Positions 48,266-61,060 of a stretch of 64,000 nucleotides of DNA are shown piece after piece. Position 1 is the first letter of the stretch; each line of letters starts with the position of its first letter. The DNA comes from Cryptomeria japonica (taxonomy: Eukaryota; Streptophyta; Pinopsida; Cupressales; Cupressaceae). Below the pieces are notes generated by a model that did no database searches, was not told the origin of the DNA, and saw only the letters and a program-made list of their open reading frames with translations. The stretch spans positions 151,981,048-152,045,047 of the forward strand of contig NC_081407.1 of the NCBI RefSeq assembly GCF_030272615.1. Direction: 5' to 3'. A program made the translations under genes and the position numbers.

Positions 48266-48277
48266 GCTCTGATACCA
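48266..48277 (-). other. tRNA-iMet primer-binding site of element B
   Basis: Exact TGGTATCAGAGC on the minus strand, two bases from the LTR end. Confidence 0.93.
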
Positions 48278-48437
48278 ATTGTTGAGAACACGGTTATACT
48301 GAGAGAGGTGGCGTGTATCAATATAAAAAACTATTATTTTTTCAATTTAATATTATAAACATATATATTTATCCCAAAACATATTCATTGCATATTAACT
48401 TTCACATGTGATCTAATTATTATGAACACAAGTAGAA

Positions 48438-48441
<4 letters not shown>

Positions 48442-48501
<60 letters not shown>
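48442..48501. repeat. (TA)n microsatellite
   Basis: About 60 bp of uninterrupted TA between the two copies of a duplicated LTR segment. Confidence 0.95.
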
Positions 48502-48506
<5 letters not shown>

Positions 48507-49883
48507 TATTACTTTTTCAATTTAATATTATAAACATATATATTTATCCCAAAACATATTCATTGCATATTAACATTCACATGTGATCTAATTATTATGA
48601 ACACAAGTAGAACACAATATATATATATGGAAACCCTTACGGGAGAAAACCACAACAAAATTGCTTCCTTATATACAAGAAACTCTTTTACAATATTGTA
48701 GGTATCAACTCACTAGAGGCACCAACCTCCCATTCTATTTGTGAGAAAAATTCCCACTAGAGGCACCAACCCCTCATTCTAATTTGAGAGCACTTGCCCA
48801 CTAGAGGCACCAATCCCTCATTCAATTAGAGGCACCGACCCCTCATTCAAATTCCACCTTTTGACGGATGATGGATGATCCTATTCTTCACAAGTTATGC
48901 TATACTTTTTCTTCTCAAATTGATCCCAAGTCTGTAATGAAGAACTCTTCACAAATCTACCTTCGAGTCTGCTACAAGTTTGATCACAAATATGCCTTAA
49001 TGCCTTCCTCAAACATGCATATATTCCCTTTTGGAATTACATATACTTCTCTGTCAAATCTGTATATAACTCTCTTCAAATATATATATATATATATATA
49101 TACTGCCATATACTCAAAAATATTCCTTTAACAATCTTTTATTCATTATATATATATATACTGCCATATACTCAAAAATATTCCTTTAACAATCTTTTAT
49201 TCATTCTCCACAAGCCTACTGATATATGATATGCCTTTGCACACATTTCACTGTACCAAAAAAAAACATTTTTTTTCATTTGCATTTCTAGTCTTCTTTA
49301 TTTATACCACCAAATTCCAAGAGTCATATCCCTTGGCAAACAATCTTTATTCAAATAGTCATATCACTTTGTTATACTTTTAATAACCAAATTTTAAGGT
49401 AGATCGCAGCCTTTGGAAAATGATGCCTTTTATCTTTTATTAGCAAATTAGTTTAACTTCAAATCATTTCCGCACCCCTTCATAACACAATGGGTTATCT
49501 TTAATTTATTCTCTCTTCATCTTTTCTCAAAAATGGATTAATGCTTATCGAATTTTCTTTATATTATCATTGTTGTTGCTTTACCCTTCTCGATCACATC
49601 ACTTCATGATTATCATGGTTTACAATGATTCTGTAACCACTTTTTACATATGTCTCGCCCACATTTGTTATCAATCTTAAGCGACTAATCCTTTATATTG
49701 ATCGCAGTCTTTTAATAAACTTATTAAAATGCACATTGCATTCTTTGAAGACAAATTCGTACCTTCTCATGTGAATCAGTCTACATGCTTAATCGTACTA
49801 TCCAATCCAACTACTTTGTTCTCATTAAGGGATATCGACAATATACTTTTCACCAAACAAAATAGTTTTCTATTAAATCACTT

Positions 49884-50846
49884 AGGTACGCACCAATGTG
49901 TGTCACATTTCAGGGCAATTTATCAGCACAAGTGAATTTAAGAAATTATAACTAAAAATTAATTTTAGTCAAACATATGGTTTATATAGATTCATTATAG
50001 CTAAGTTATATATGGGCCATAACTTTTCCAATTAGAAGTGTCTACTAAATGTATATTTTATACCACTTGGGTCCAATTACCAAAAAAATTAAAATTAAAA
50101 AAACTCGATGTTTCAATAACTCCTACTCTTATAAATAATATTTTTTTTCAAATGTAAAAATACCCTTTTATAGATCTATAAGTGAATTTTCCTAAATATA
50201 TATCTTTTAATATTTTAGTTAGTTTTTATATTTAATATTTTATTTTTATTGAAAGTAGGTCATCAACACTAAAATATAAAGCTAATTATCTTGCCAAGGA
50301 AAAATACTAGAATTTATTTAAAAATTTTGAAAAAAAATATGATGCATTAGAGAAAAGAGTCTATGTCAAGCTGATATTATTCTTTTCTAATTTGGATAAA
50401 TAATTAAGAAAAAAGGTGGTGGGAATTGGAAAGAGTTATATTTCAGCACACAACTTTTCAAATTTATTGAAAAATATATATTTATAAAAATTAGTAAAAG
50501 ATATATCCATGCATGAAAGTTTCAAGTTATCAATATACACAAACAAATTAAAGAAAAAATGGTAAAATTTACTAAATATAGTGTGGTGGCTTGTGTGACT
50601 TCAATTTTAACATTTTATCAGCAACTAAATTATAGTGTTTACTTTATAGAAAACTACATTCAAATAATTTTTTAAATTTTTGTTAAAATTACAAACATAA
50701 AATAGACAAAAGAATATAACTTTTATTATTTTACATCATTTCAAATCCAAAACATATATTTCACTTTCTATTGATTTAATTTTAAAAGTTGAATCAACAT
50801 TAGCCATTTCCTTTATAAAAGTTTGACACAGCTTTGTACTTCTACC
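49884..50846. mobile_element. 963-bp insertion with 5-bp target duplication CACTT
   Basis: Interrupts the right LTR of element B; the left LTR copy is continuous at this point. CACTT flanks both ends (49879-49883, 50847-50851). The ends are imperfectly inverted (AGGTACGCACCAATGTGTGTC against the complement GGTAGAAGTACAAAGCTGTG). It is AT-rich with no coding frame, so probably a nonautonomous DNA transposon. Superfamily unknown. Confidence 0.7.
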
Positions 50847-51285
50847 CACTTCAAATCCTATAGATTTTGCATCAGATTGTCAAAACATACTTGAAAGGTT
50901 TCATAGTATGAACAAGGCAAAAGCTTGTGACATAGAGTCTTCATCATTGTCATAATGACTCTAGGCAAGAGTATTCGAAGGTGATTTACTTTTCATTGAA
51001 TTTACTCAACAAATAGGTTTAGGCCTTTTCTTTGTTGACACCTTTTGATAATATGTTTAGATCAATGCCACCACTATATATGATTTTTAACTTTATAAGC
51101 ATCATTTGGCCTTTGATATCAATGATAGTGAATCCAACAATCTTCTCCATTCACTCTGACATTAATGACGATATTTCTATTTGGATTGTGTATTAAGATC
51201 TTTGATATAAATCACAGCTATCCAATTCCTTAACAGCTAATGGTATTCTCACCTTTGACATCAATGACAATATTCTAACACAACT

Positions 51286-51775
51286 ATCCCTTGTTTCCTT
51301 CTGAGAAATGTGCAGGCTTGATGGATGTTGACTTAAGGGGGCACATGTTCATTTGGTCCAATCATAGGAAGGGGAATCACCTTATTTAGGTTAGGCTGGA
51401 CAAGATTTCTAGTCTCGACTAATTGGGATATTGGATACAATACCTCTCTTCATGCTCTCCCTCATACGGTTTCATATCACAACCCCATTCTCCTAGAATG
51501 GTTTGATAGTCATGTCAGTGGTTGAATCCCTTTCCGTTATGAAATTGTGTGGACAACACATCCCTAGTTTAGAGATTTTATTAGGGAATGGTGAAGTACC
51601 CCTATTCAAGGAACTCCTATGTATAGAATTTCTCAGAAACTTGACTTGATAAGGAAAAATGTGAAGGAATCAGTTCACGTTTGGTAATATTTTTGCTAAG
51701 AAGAAAGAGATTAATGCAATATTGGTTGTTATTCAAGAAAGAATGGCACTAAAATTTTGATACCTATGTGTTGAG
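51286..51775 (+). pseudogene. L1 LINE endonuclease fragment
   Basis: Encodes, with several stops and a frameshift, the C-terminal part of the L1-type endonuclease: LMDVDLRGHMFIWSNHRKGNH, an RLDKI segment, then the region before RT. With the ORF1 piece at 43560-44460 it brackets copia element B, so the two are probably one LINE split by that insertion. About 0.7 kb of LINE between them is missing. Confidence 0.75.
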
Positions 51776-51785
51776 TTTGGGATTT

Positions 51786-52842
51786 TAGAGGTCTAAATGT
51801 GATCATTGTGTTTACTTCAAAATTGGTAATGGGCATATTCTCATTATTACATTATATGTGGATGATATGTTACTGTTTGGGAATGGATATTTGATTTTTG
51901 ACTTGAAGTCTCAGTTGTCAGCACAATTTGAGATGAAAGACTTAGGTGCAACTAGGTACATTCTCAAGATGGAAATTAGAAGGCATAGATCTATAAGAAA
52001 CCTTTGGTTAAGACACAATAAGTATGTGAATTTTGGGTTGGAGAGATTTGCCATGACAACTTGTAGATCCATGATAGTTCCTGTTGCATTGGGAACAAAA
52101 TTATCTATGGATAATTGTCCAAAATCTCCTTTTAAGGTGGAGGACATGGTCAGTGTACCATATGCAAGTGTGGTTGGTAGTATCATGTATGTTATGGTCT
52201 ATACAAGACCAGACATTGCCCAAGCAGTGGGTATCCCAAGTTGATATATGGCTAATCCTGGACAAGTGCATTGAGATGTAGCTAAGCGAGTGTTCAAATA
52301 TTTGAGGGGCACTTTTTGAGTATTCCTTGTGTTATCATGGTAATCCTATTGGACCTCGATATTTTGTGAGTATTTGTAGATATGTGGATTTAGATTTGGC
52401 AAGTGACATTGATAGAAAAAGATCCACCAATGGTTATGTCTTTACTATGAATGGTGGTGCTATTAGTTGGATGAGTAAGCAGAAAGTTGTAGTTGCTTTG
52501 TCCATGACAAAAGCAAAGTATATGGCAGCTACTCATACTTGTAAGGAAGACATTTAGCTTAGGTGGTTGTGTTTAGTAATTGGGTTTGATGAAAGATCGA
52601 TTACTATCTGTTGTGACAGTCAGAGTGTTATTTTCATATCAAAGAATTTGACTTTCCATGCCAAAACAAAGCACTTTGATGTTTAGTTTCATCTTGTTCG
52701 AGATATGGTAGAGGATGGGAAGGTAAAATTGAAGAAGGTTGAAACTTTGACAAATGTTGCAGATGTATTAACGAAACTAGTGAGCAGAGAGAATTTTAAA
52801 TGGTGTTGTAGTTCCATGGGCCTCTCGACACCCTGCAATTAA
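51786..52842 (+). pseudogene. Ty1/copia reverse transcriptase/RNase H fragment
   Basis: Starts within RT just before YVDD (YVDDMLLFGNG, about 51855). Then come KSQLSAQFEMKDLGA, VPYASVVGSIMY and TRPDIAQAVG, and the RNase H with VDLDLASDIDRKRSTNGYVF, TKAKYMAA and CCDSQS. It ends at TAA 52840. Breaks: TGA at 52242, TGA in the next segment, a frameshift near 52318 and further TAGs. Typical copia pol C-terminus; the upstream part is lost at the LINE junction. Confidence 0.87.
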
Positions 52843-52871
52843 TCTATGGGCTATTTGAAAGGTCTTCAACA

Positions 52872-53130
52872 AGTGGGAGAATGTTAAGATTAAGGTGTCT
52901 CAACCTTTGCAAATTCTAACATTGATTTTGTATTTATTTATTTATTATTTTATTTGTTATTTGCCTACAAATGTATGGTCATCTAGTGGGACCCAGAGGC
53001 TTGGCGGCATCCTACTTAGTGATGATTGTATGAGATATATGTTGCACATATGGAGATAGGCATCCCACTTCGAGGATCTTGATAAGTGTCAACCTATGAC
53101 ATATTCTATGACATATTGGACAAGTAGCAA
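52872..53130 (+). repeat. PPT and truncated 3' LTR of the copia fragment
   Basis: AGTGGGAGAA is a standard copia PPT. The LTR starts TGTTAAGATTAAGG at 52882. Its end is not visible because the inverted Tat LTR begins near 53130. Confidence 0.65.
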
Positions 53131-54200
53131 GAGATACTTGTCAACTAGGAAATTAGTTAGAATAAAGCATGACACAATAAAGCTACCACAAAAGCCAAAA
53201 TACCATGTAAAACTAATCCTAATCAAACTGATAAAGACATCAAAACAAAATGCAAACAAAACAATGTGAACTCAAAATGATATCACCAAAAGACATTCCT
53301 TTGACGTTGCTTCATCATTCTTTCTTTCTCCTCTAATGGTATGTAGCTCTTAATTAGGTGAGTGCAAATATAACAAAATCAAGGTGATTTATGCAGCATG
53401 ATCGCAAGGATATTCAAAAAGTGTGGTTATGAGAATGAGAAATGAGAGCTCAATTTATAGCATTTGAAGATCAAATGGAAGGACGAGATCAATTTCGATC
53501 AATGGACAGGATTGAATGAGAGATTGAGTTAAGTGAACTCAAATGAGAAAGGTGTCATTTCCAAGTGGAGAGTGAAATAGAAGGTAAGTGGAGTTAAGTA
53601 GAGGAAATCGGGAAAGTGGAAGAGATGAAGGGAGTTAGAAGTGGAGACCAAAATGGAGGTGAATTTAATAAATTTTCATTTATTAATTCACTCCAAATTT
53701 GATAATTAGCCAATTAAATATCCATTTAATTGTGAAAAGGAAAATAGGATAAATAAATAATAAATTTATTTATCCAAGAGGGATGTGTTAGCATAAAGGG
53801 GGTTAAATAATTAAATGATTAATTAACCCTAAGAGGGAATTAGGTCAAATTAATGCCAAGGGATAGATATTAGGTTGAATTCATGTCATATGACAAAAAT
53901 TGGGTCGAATTGATGCCAACTAACAAGAAATTGGTATAAATTGATGCCAATGGATAAGACATTGGGATACATTGATGCCAATAGACAAGAAATTGAGACA
54001 AATTGATATCAATGGATAGGAAATTGGGTAACTGACAAAATTGTTTAGTCAAGTCGCCAAGATGGGTAATTTAGGTCAAAATGATAGGAAAATTGTAGGA
54101 AATGATTAAATTAGAGGACAAATGGTGAAGACCGCACGCATGACAAAAAGACATGTTAAAAAGGGAGACACAGGTGTCAAACCAATTTTTAGTGTCTACA
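53130..54200 (-). repeat. LTR of a second Tat element, inverted
   Basis: Starts TGTAGACACT on the minus strand right after the same PPT as the first Tat element. It has a TATA box CTATAAATTG at 53460-53451. Short stretches match the first LTR, but overall it is much diverged. The left end is approximate. Confidence 0.72.
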
Positions 54201-54213
54201 TTTTGCCCCTCTT
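54201..54213 (-). other. Polypurine tract of the second Tat element
   Basis: The minus strand reads AGAGGGGCAAAA before the LTR, embedded in TCTCAAAGAGGGG as in the first copy. Confidence 0.85.
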
Positions 54214-54483
54214 TGAGACAATGCGATTTAGAGCATTGTTTTAAAGAAATAACACATTAAAAGATGCCCTAGCCATAATAGGTTACAAGGGTGCCCCCTC
54301 GAAAAAATGACTAAAGAATTGGAACAAGAGGTCAATTTATCAAAAACAATACCAGGATTCCAAAAACACAAACGAAAGTGAAATCAGAGTTCAAACACAA
54401 AAGATACAAGTCTTGGAAGGTGAAAAACATCAAGACCACACAAATTGGAGAGCATGCACGTCCATCTAGGTACCCGAAAGAAC

Positions 54484-54491
54484 TATAAAAG
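54484..54491 (+). promoter_or_regulatory. TATA box upstream of the second mobile-domain ORF
   Basis: TATAAAAG at nearly the same distance from the LTR start as the antisense TATA box of the first element (about 284 against 310 bp), pointing towards the mobile-domain ORF. Confidence 0.55.
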
Positions 54492-54734
54492 GGATAAGGT
54501 GTGGTAAAAGAGCTCATTTTCACCCTCTCATTTGGAAAATTTGGAGCTCTGGAGCAGAGAATACTAGGCAACGATGGTGTGAATTCTAAGGGAAAATCAT
54601 TGTGGCGAGCGAGTGCGAAGCTATCAATGATCAAAAGGTGCAAGATGAGACATATGTACTCTGATGGCCACATGCCAATTTATATTTTGAGCACATAGTT
54701 TTAGGTTAATTTAATTGGTTTTCAATACATTTTC

Positions 54735-54915
54735 GTGCATTTGACCAATGTTTTTGCATAGTTTACTTATCTTTCTGTGTAGTTGAAAGGTTTTTTTGCA
54801 CAATTGACAAGGGTTTGTTGTGCAGTTGACTAAGGAGACTACACAAGTGACTTCAATGAGCCAAAATGACCTAATATGGATGCTCAGTTGCCCGATAGGT
54901 GTGCTCAATTAGGGT
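54735..54915 (+). repeat. Degenerate GTGCAGTTGAC-type repeat array
   Basis: About seven copies of a motif like [GT]TGCA[CG][AT]?TTGAC (for example GTGCATTTGAC, TTGCACAATTGAC, GTGCAGTTGAC), spaced 20-35 nt apart. It occupies the same place between TATA box and ORF as the AGCGCTATTG array in the first element and shares its GC-ATTG-A core. Confidence 0.5.
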
Positions 54916-54959
54916 TGGCAATTAAGGTTTTGCATCAGTTATGTTTGTTGGTTTGATAG

Positions 54960-55538
54960 GACATAGTTGATCCATGTAGTTTGCAAAAAAAATTCCTGAC
55001 ACAATTTTTCCCCATTGTATTTAGGTTTAGCTCCCTCCATTATAAACTTGAGAGAGTTGTCCCACCTTGCATGTCCTTGTGCCATCAGTTGAGGAGGAAT
55101 GAGAGAAATTATCTCTTAGCCTTAAGACTGCATAGCATTATGTACATGCCCAAGATAAGGGCGAATAGGGGACTCATCGCCGCATTAGTTGAGTGGTGGC
55201 ATTGGCAGTCAAAGACATGTTCATTTCATTTGTCGACAGGAGAGGTGAAGATCATACTAGAGGATGTGTGGCACATTATGGGGATCCCCATTCATGGTGA
55301 GTTAATGGTATATGAGTCATCGATAGGGAGACCAACTCTTAGCAGGATGTTTGAGTGTAACGTTGAGGAGCTATGTATTGTGGACTAAGATTTGATGGGA
55401 GATGATGACAACACAACATTCAAGATTAGTGACCATCATTAACATAGTCATTGTAGGCCTAGTGGCTCCAGACATATGAGGACATGGGTTCCCTATTGGA
55501 TGGGGCCGATTATTAGAGTGCATGGTGATGCATGGAAC
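54960..55538 (+). pseudogene. Plant mobile domain fragment of the second Tat element
   Basis: The frame 54981-55388 contains LRLHSIMYMPKIRANRGLIA, CSFHLSTGEVKIILEDVW and GIPIHGELMVYE, aligning with the first element's antisense ORF. After a stop, degenerate homology resumes at about 55450-55538 (GLVAPDI, then GHGFPIGWGRLLE after a TGA). It stops where TGTAATACCC begins at 55539. The orientation is antisense to the inverted element, as in the first copy. Confidence 0.8.
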
Positions 55539-58500
55539 TGTAATACCCCTCTAACCCTCACACAATAAATCGGGTATTATGACATTCAACCTACACTTAA
55601 ATGTAGAGGATGTAAGTATTGAAATGGTAATCAATGTAGATAAAAATATAAGTTTGATCTAATGGTTGTTATGATGATAACATTTTTACTAATATAGTTA
55701 ATTATTAAAGGTAGCATGGATATGCCTGTATGGATGGTTAGATGGAAAGGGGTGATATCACGTCATTTGAGAATATATGTGATGTTAAAATCTTCTTCCA
55801 ATGAATTGAATATTTTGGTTTCTTATATGTATATGAGGATGCCTAGGTATAATATGGTAGTATCCTAATTGTGCTAATTTGGAGATGGTCATTTAATGAT
55901 ATTATGTAAATGATGTAATGAGTAGTGGAATAGTGAGTTCTCTGACCATGTTTTCTATGTGATCTATCTTGGGGAAATGAACTATGATCTAGGGTAACCC
56001 CTTCTATGTTCGTTCTTGATTATGATATTTTGGATTCATGTTGAATTTAGTTCCATATTATTTGTTGGGAGTAGTCATACACAGTTGATATATTGAAGGT
56101 TGTTTATGCTTAATGACTCAATGTTTCTGGACATGATTATGTTATAATGATTTATATAGAAGGATGTATTGGTGGTACTAGGGTTAATGGTTATAGTTAT
56201 AATTTTCCTAATGATTTTGATATGATGAGGATATAACGATAATATTAGGGTTTGATTCTTATGAGTTCTTAATGGTTATATGTGAGATGATGTATATGTT
56301 TATGATGGATTATGATGTACTAACATATGTTTCAAGTGATTTTATTGGAGGATTGATTATGGTTATTAATGTTATTTGTCAGATGTATATATGGATATAT
56401 TTGTTGTACAAGTGTTTTGTGTTTGGGTGATGCAGGTACCAGGTATCGACTCTACCTGACTTCATAGGTCTGAGTGTACCTAACAATCCCCAATGGTGGT
56501 AATGGAGATAGCATTAAGGCCCACGTTGAATTATCCCTAGACATTGTCCTATATTAGGACAGTCACCTTTAGTCTTGAGGTTACTATTTCAAATTGTCAT
56601 AAAGTCAATGTTCTTATCCTCGAGTTTGTTTACCTTGGTCATGTGGCGAATGATGTTATGTGCATTCATGTGTTGTATTTTATTAATATTTTTGAGTTGG
56701 TAATATCATTATGGTGTGAGTATTTATGATTATTATTATTGTTATTATTATCACTGTTAATGCTCTCAATATTATATTATTATGTGATGTAAATGGCTTA
56801 TAATCATATTATAATATTTAATATCATAATGTGACTTATGAGCATATAATATGTGTTAATATGTTTTGAGTGGGTGAATTTTATGCATCGGCAATTCATA
56901 ATTAAATGATAATTTTGATTGGTGGGTATTGGTTGCTCATTTATGTGTTTAATTTATCGATTTTGATTTGATTTGTGTAGTTTTGCTTTGAGGTTAGATT
57001 GGTATTCCCATACATGTTTGTGTGAGGGAATTTATTATTTAATGATTTGTTTTTTAGAGGAAAAGGTGGTTATTTTGTTTGAGTTTTTGGGAGAAGTTGG
57101 AGAGATTTGGAATTGGGTAGTTGTTTTTAAGAGGTTTTGTGGGAGATCTTCTTTGGTTTTATTTTATGCAAATTTGAGAGGGATTTTCTTAACGGTGGTT
57201 TTGGTTGTTGATTGAAGAATTTGTTGGAGAGATTTTTCTATTCTTTGGGCTAGTTCACTTGTTGGATTCTCTTGGTTGTTTGTCGATTGCTTTTGTGCAT
57301 CGTTTCTCCTTCATTCTTGTTGTCTTTGCAAGACTTGAGGTAGGGTTTGAAAACCCATTTTGAATGTTATATGATTTTACTTATTTTGAATATGGAAAAG
57401 TGATGTATTTAGTGATTTTTAATGTTTTTTGAAAAGGATTTAAATTTTGGTCTTGTATTTTTGAATTTGGCTTTGAAAAGTTCTCTCCTCTTTACCTTTT
57501 GATGGATTGTCTCAAGGTTTATGACCATTTTTCAAATAAATATTTTTTCTTTGATTTTTGTAGTATTTAATAGTGTATTTTATGTTTTCCTTTGATATCT
57601 TAAATTGATCTTGATTTTTGGATGTGTATTTGTGGTTTTGAGTTGGTAGGCCCTCTCTAAATTGAGTTTTTGAGGGGCTGATTTTTTAGTTTTGATTCTT
57701 ATTTTTTGTGTATGGCTGTTGTGGATGATTTTTTTTAGTTTTCAGAAGGTAATTAGACCCATCTCAAATGGGTTGTTTCCTGATTTTATATTTGGAGTCA
57801 TTTGGTTGCCTAATTGAGTGCCCAAAATCACCTCTATTCAAATGTGTAGGGTTTTGTGCAACTGCATAGTTTTTGGATTCATATGTGTAGTGTTTGGATG
57901 AAAATGTATAGGTCCAGGCTGAAAATATGCAGCATTATCCTAAAAATTCATAGGAATTGGGCTCAAGTGTATGGTTCTTTGTTTAATCTTGTTTCGGTTC
58001 TCAAAGCATCCTAGAGGCTTAGTTTCATCTTGCACCCTGTCTACTTGTGGTTTTAAGTCTAATAGATTTTAATTGGGTTAATTTTCTATCCATATGCCCT
58101 TTCATATGCTTTATTTTGGAATAATATAGTTTTTATTGCTTTTGGAATTGGTTTCATTGATGAATCTTGATGGATAAGATCTAGGAAGGCCTATGTGTAT
58201 GATTTATGATTCTGATTCTTGAATTATGGATTCATGCATGATTCATATGAGTTGTCTATGCTATGTATGCCTGTCATTACTTGGGTTAAACTGTAGGCTA
58301 GAGGTTTCTAGGTGAAAATTAGGGGGAGTGGCTCAGAATTGGGCGTCAAGGTCCTAAAGTGGTTGTCCAGGAAACCCATTGTGAGTTTCATAATCAAGTG
58401 ATAACCTAATTAATGAATCAGGGGGAAAACACAAATTGAAAAGATAATTATGGTGCCCCACCCATGGACTTGAGTGTTTTTTCAAACCAAGGATTAGAAT

Positions 58501-59099
58501 GGGAAGGCATGTCCTTCCTAGGGACATTGATCTAGCATGATCGAACCTCCTTGTCTCAATGAAAGGATTGTTTGGTTTTGCATGGGCTATCAAAAGGGTG
58601 TCGGGGCCTAGAGAGGCTACTAGGGAAATTTACTGTCATGTTGAAGCCATGTGATGACACTCTTCCCTAGTTGTGGCCAAAAAATAGGGCCAATTTCTTT
58701 GCACAACCCCATCTTCTTGCTTCATCTAGAAGCTTCCTTTGTTGTTGTATTTATCTATAAAAGGTAGCATTGGAGAGTATTAGTCATATTGTTGTTTGCA
58801 AGTGGAGTGTTATTCTGTCAAAATTAATCCACATTGCAGGTTGTGAGTTGTATACACTTTTTGAGTCAATAATTTGTTTATTAGAATACAAAGTGTTGTT
58901 ATTTTTGGAGTGTGGCGTTTTTCACTCGAAAAGGTTTTCCCCACGATATATCTTGTGTTTATTTTGTTGATATTTATGAATGTTTATTATCTATAATAGA
59001 ATATTTGTAAAGAAAATTTACACTATATCCCCCACTAGATTAGTGTTAGGAAGCATTTTCTGCACCTTTGCTTCCTTTCACTAGGCACCCTAGTCCCTT
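55539..59099. other. Insertion start and noncoding DNA
   Basis: TGTAATACCCCTC at 55539 is a typical start of certain gypsy LTRs and interrupts the mobile-domain homology, but I found no end or partner. The rest is T/G-rich without recognised genes. Two stretches around 58340-58410 and 58590-58660 are loosely similar (GTC-GG-CCTA-A-G-GGTT/CTAC…AGGAAA) and may be an old duplication. Confidence 0.45.
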
Positions 59100-60160
59100 C
59101 AATTTTTTATGAAATTTTTCTTTTATAATCAGTTATGTGAGCATAACAAAAACATCCAAAAACCTTAAGATGTAATGCACCAAGTTTTTTACCATGTCAT
59201 ACGTCATAAGGTATCATATTTTTGAGATATTTTTTATATTGTTAATCATTTACAAATATTATTCTCATATGATCAGCATCAGACCAATGCAAGCTCTTGT
59301 GAGCATAACCATGAGACTAATATCAACTCCTTTTGAGTAGCCATATTAGAAACCACTTTTGAAGACCAAGAACCACAACTCACAAATCCACTTATTTAGA
59401 AACCACCTTTACAACTTAAAATTTAATGTTATATGATTCATCAAGATTTGAATTTGGGTATCCACATTGAAAACTCAATGATTTAAGTAATTAAGATCAA
59501 TCCCTTGCACAATTTTTTTTGACACATTTTGTTACACATCTATTCAATAAATAGATAGATATAGAAATTGCATGAATAAAAAAAATGTTAGTCCCTTGCT
59601 TTTAAGTATTCTTATATCCATTTACATAGTAGTATAGTTATTGCATTCACCAAATCCATTTTGTTGAGGGGTATAACTTACATAGTCAATTTTCTTTGTA
59701 TTCTATTACTTTTGTACAAATGTCAATATTCATCAGAAATAAATTATCCCCCTCTATTTGAATGTAGGATTGTGATTGAATAACCAATATTTTTCACCAG
59801 AGTAGCCTTGAATTTCTATACTTTAGTAAAGATTATAATTTTTCTTTGATGAGATAATTCCAATTCTTACTAAAATCATCCATAAAATTTATTGAGAGAC
59901 AAGGTAAATTGCATTAGACCACAAATATCAATATAAATTACCAAATATAGTGGTACTTCTACTCTCCATGTTCTTCCTATCATGAAGGAAACACCTATTT
60001 TTATACCCAATAATGCAAGCTTCGCAAGCCCGAATATCCAATGAAATATATGGTATTCCTCTCACCATTTAAGTAAGAAATTTACTCCTCTAGAATTTAA
60101 GTGTGTATACCTTGTATATGCCAATACCAAGAATTATCCTTAAAATAAGTTCTAAGAACA
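59100..60160 (-). pseudogene. Ty1/copia integrase fragment
   Basis: The minus strand at about 60080-59620 reads SLDIRACEACIIGYKNR (zinc-binding end), then LHSNRGG and a GG-FISDEY stretch, as in the copia integrase core. At about 59220-59110 it reads MIPYDV, a stop where Trp is usual, then HGKKLGALHLKVFGCFCYAHITDYKRK, the standard segment after the core. About 330 bp (59240-59570) between the two has no homology. Many stops make it non-functional. Confidence 0.75.
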
Positions 60161-60179
60161 TGTGTTTCATTCAAATATA

Positions 60180-61060
60180 AAGTTCCCCCTAAGGTGCGGA
60201 AGGAGAAAAGTAGTATGAACCCTTCTAATGTGACTTCATCTCATGGGGTTTTTGAAATTTTGGCTTCAATTTCTCCTTCTAAAGTAGTTTTGCCTCAAGG
60301 GGAATTTGAGGTCTTGACTCTAGTTTCTCCATGGGATCCTTCTTCTAATTTGGGGGTTTCTTGGCCTTCTCTTGGTATAGTCTATTTAGGGTGTATAATT
60401 GATCTCATGAGTATTTTGATATTTATCCCCAAATGGAGTTGAGCTCTAACATTTTTTCTGGAAAGAGGAACTACCTCCTCCTATTTCAAAGAACTTGAAG
60501 TAAGTTGTTGGAAATCCTTTGGATTATTTAGCCTTGGAGCTTAGTGGGTCTCCATCAGTTGAACCAGTCTTGCTTGGTCCAAAGCGGAATTGTTCTCATG
60601 TGCCTGAGGAGGAGGTATTTGGGTCTCTTGCTTCTCTGTATAATAAGGGGTTAATGGAGTCTCCCTCGTTGCAAGGTCCTAAGTTATTGGATGGGAATTA
60701 TCTTGATGACTATGAGGGAACTTCCTTTATCATGGTTAAATCTAGACAATGAAGGAAGCCTACTTTCCCTTCTTCATCTCAAGGAGTGACAAATAGATCG
60801 ATAGAAGGAAAAATGTGGAGAATTTAGGGGAAAGGGAGACGCTCTCTGCAGCAAAGTAGGAAAAAGAGAGTATGCTAGAAATAGTTGAAGGCATACAAAA
60901 GACCCTTCTAGAGATGTTCTCAAAGAGAATACCTCAAAAAAACATATTAAAACCATATCTTGGAATATACAAGGGCTAAATCATCCTCATAAGCATGATA
61001 TTTTTTTAATCTAATTATATATCATAAACCTAATATCTAATCTAGGAAACTAAAATTCAA
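60180..61060 (+). pseudogene. L1 LINE fragment: ORF1 tail and endonuclease start
   Basis: Frames 60194-60442 and 60519-60752 are a Ser/Pro/Glu-rich ORF1 tail. Near 60957 the endonuclease begins with ISWNIQGLNHPHKHDI, the usual first strand of the L1 endonuclease, followed by broken sequence. It is less complete than the fragment at 43560 and may be a different LINE copy. Confidence 0.65.

Larger units (their letters stand above)
44484..51280 (-). mobile_element. Ty1/copia element B, minus strand, gag-only, inserted in a LINE
   Basis: The right LTR is 48280-51280 and the left LTR copy is truncated to 44484-45681. PBS TGGTATCAGAGC (minus) is perfect at 48277-48266 and the PPT AAAGGGAGAGAT (minus) is at 45693-45682. 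The internal region is only about 2.6 kb and holds gag but no pol. PPT and PBS style (…GGGAGAT/TGTTAG) resemble SIRE-type copia elements. LINE sequence lies on both sides. The left LTR has lost about the first 730 bp of the right copy, so no target duplication can be checked. Confidence 0.85.
48280..51280 (-). repeat. 5' LTR of copia element B, enlarged by insertions
   Basis: Begins TGTTGAGAACACGG and ends ATTCTAACA on the plus strand. Contains a (TA)n run (about 48442-48501) flanked by a duplicated segment of about 110 bp (48330-48440 and 48503-48615), a run of GAGGCACCAACC repeats near 48710-48850, and the 963-bp insertion at 49884. Confidence 0.82.
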
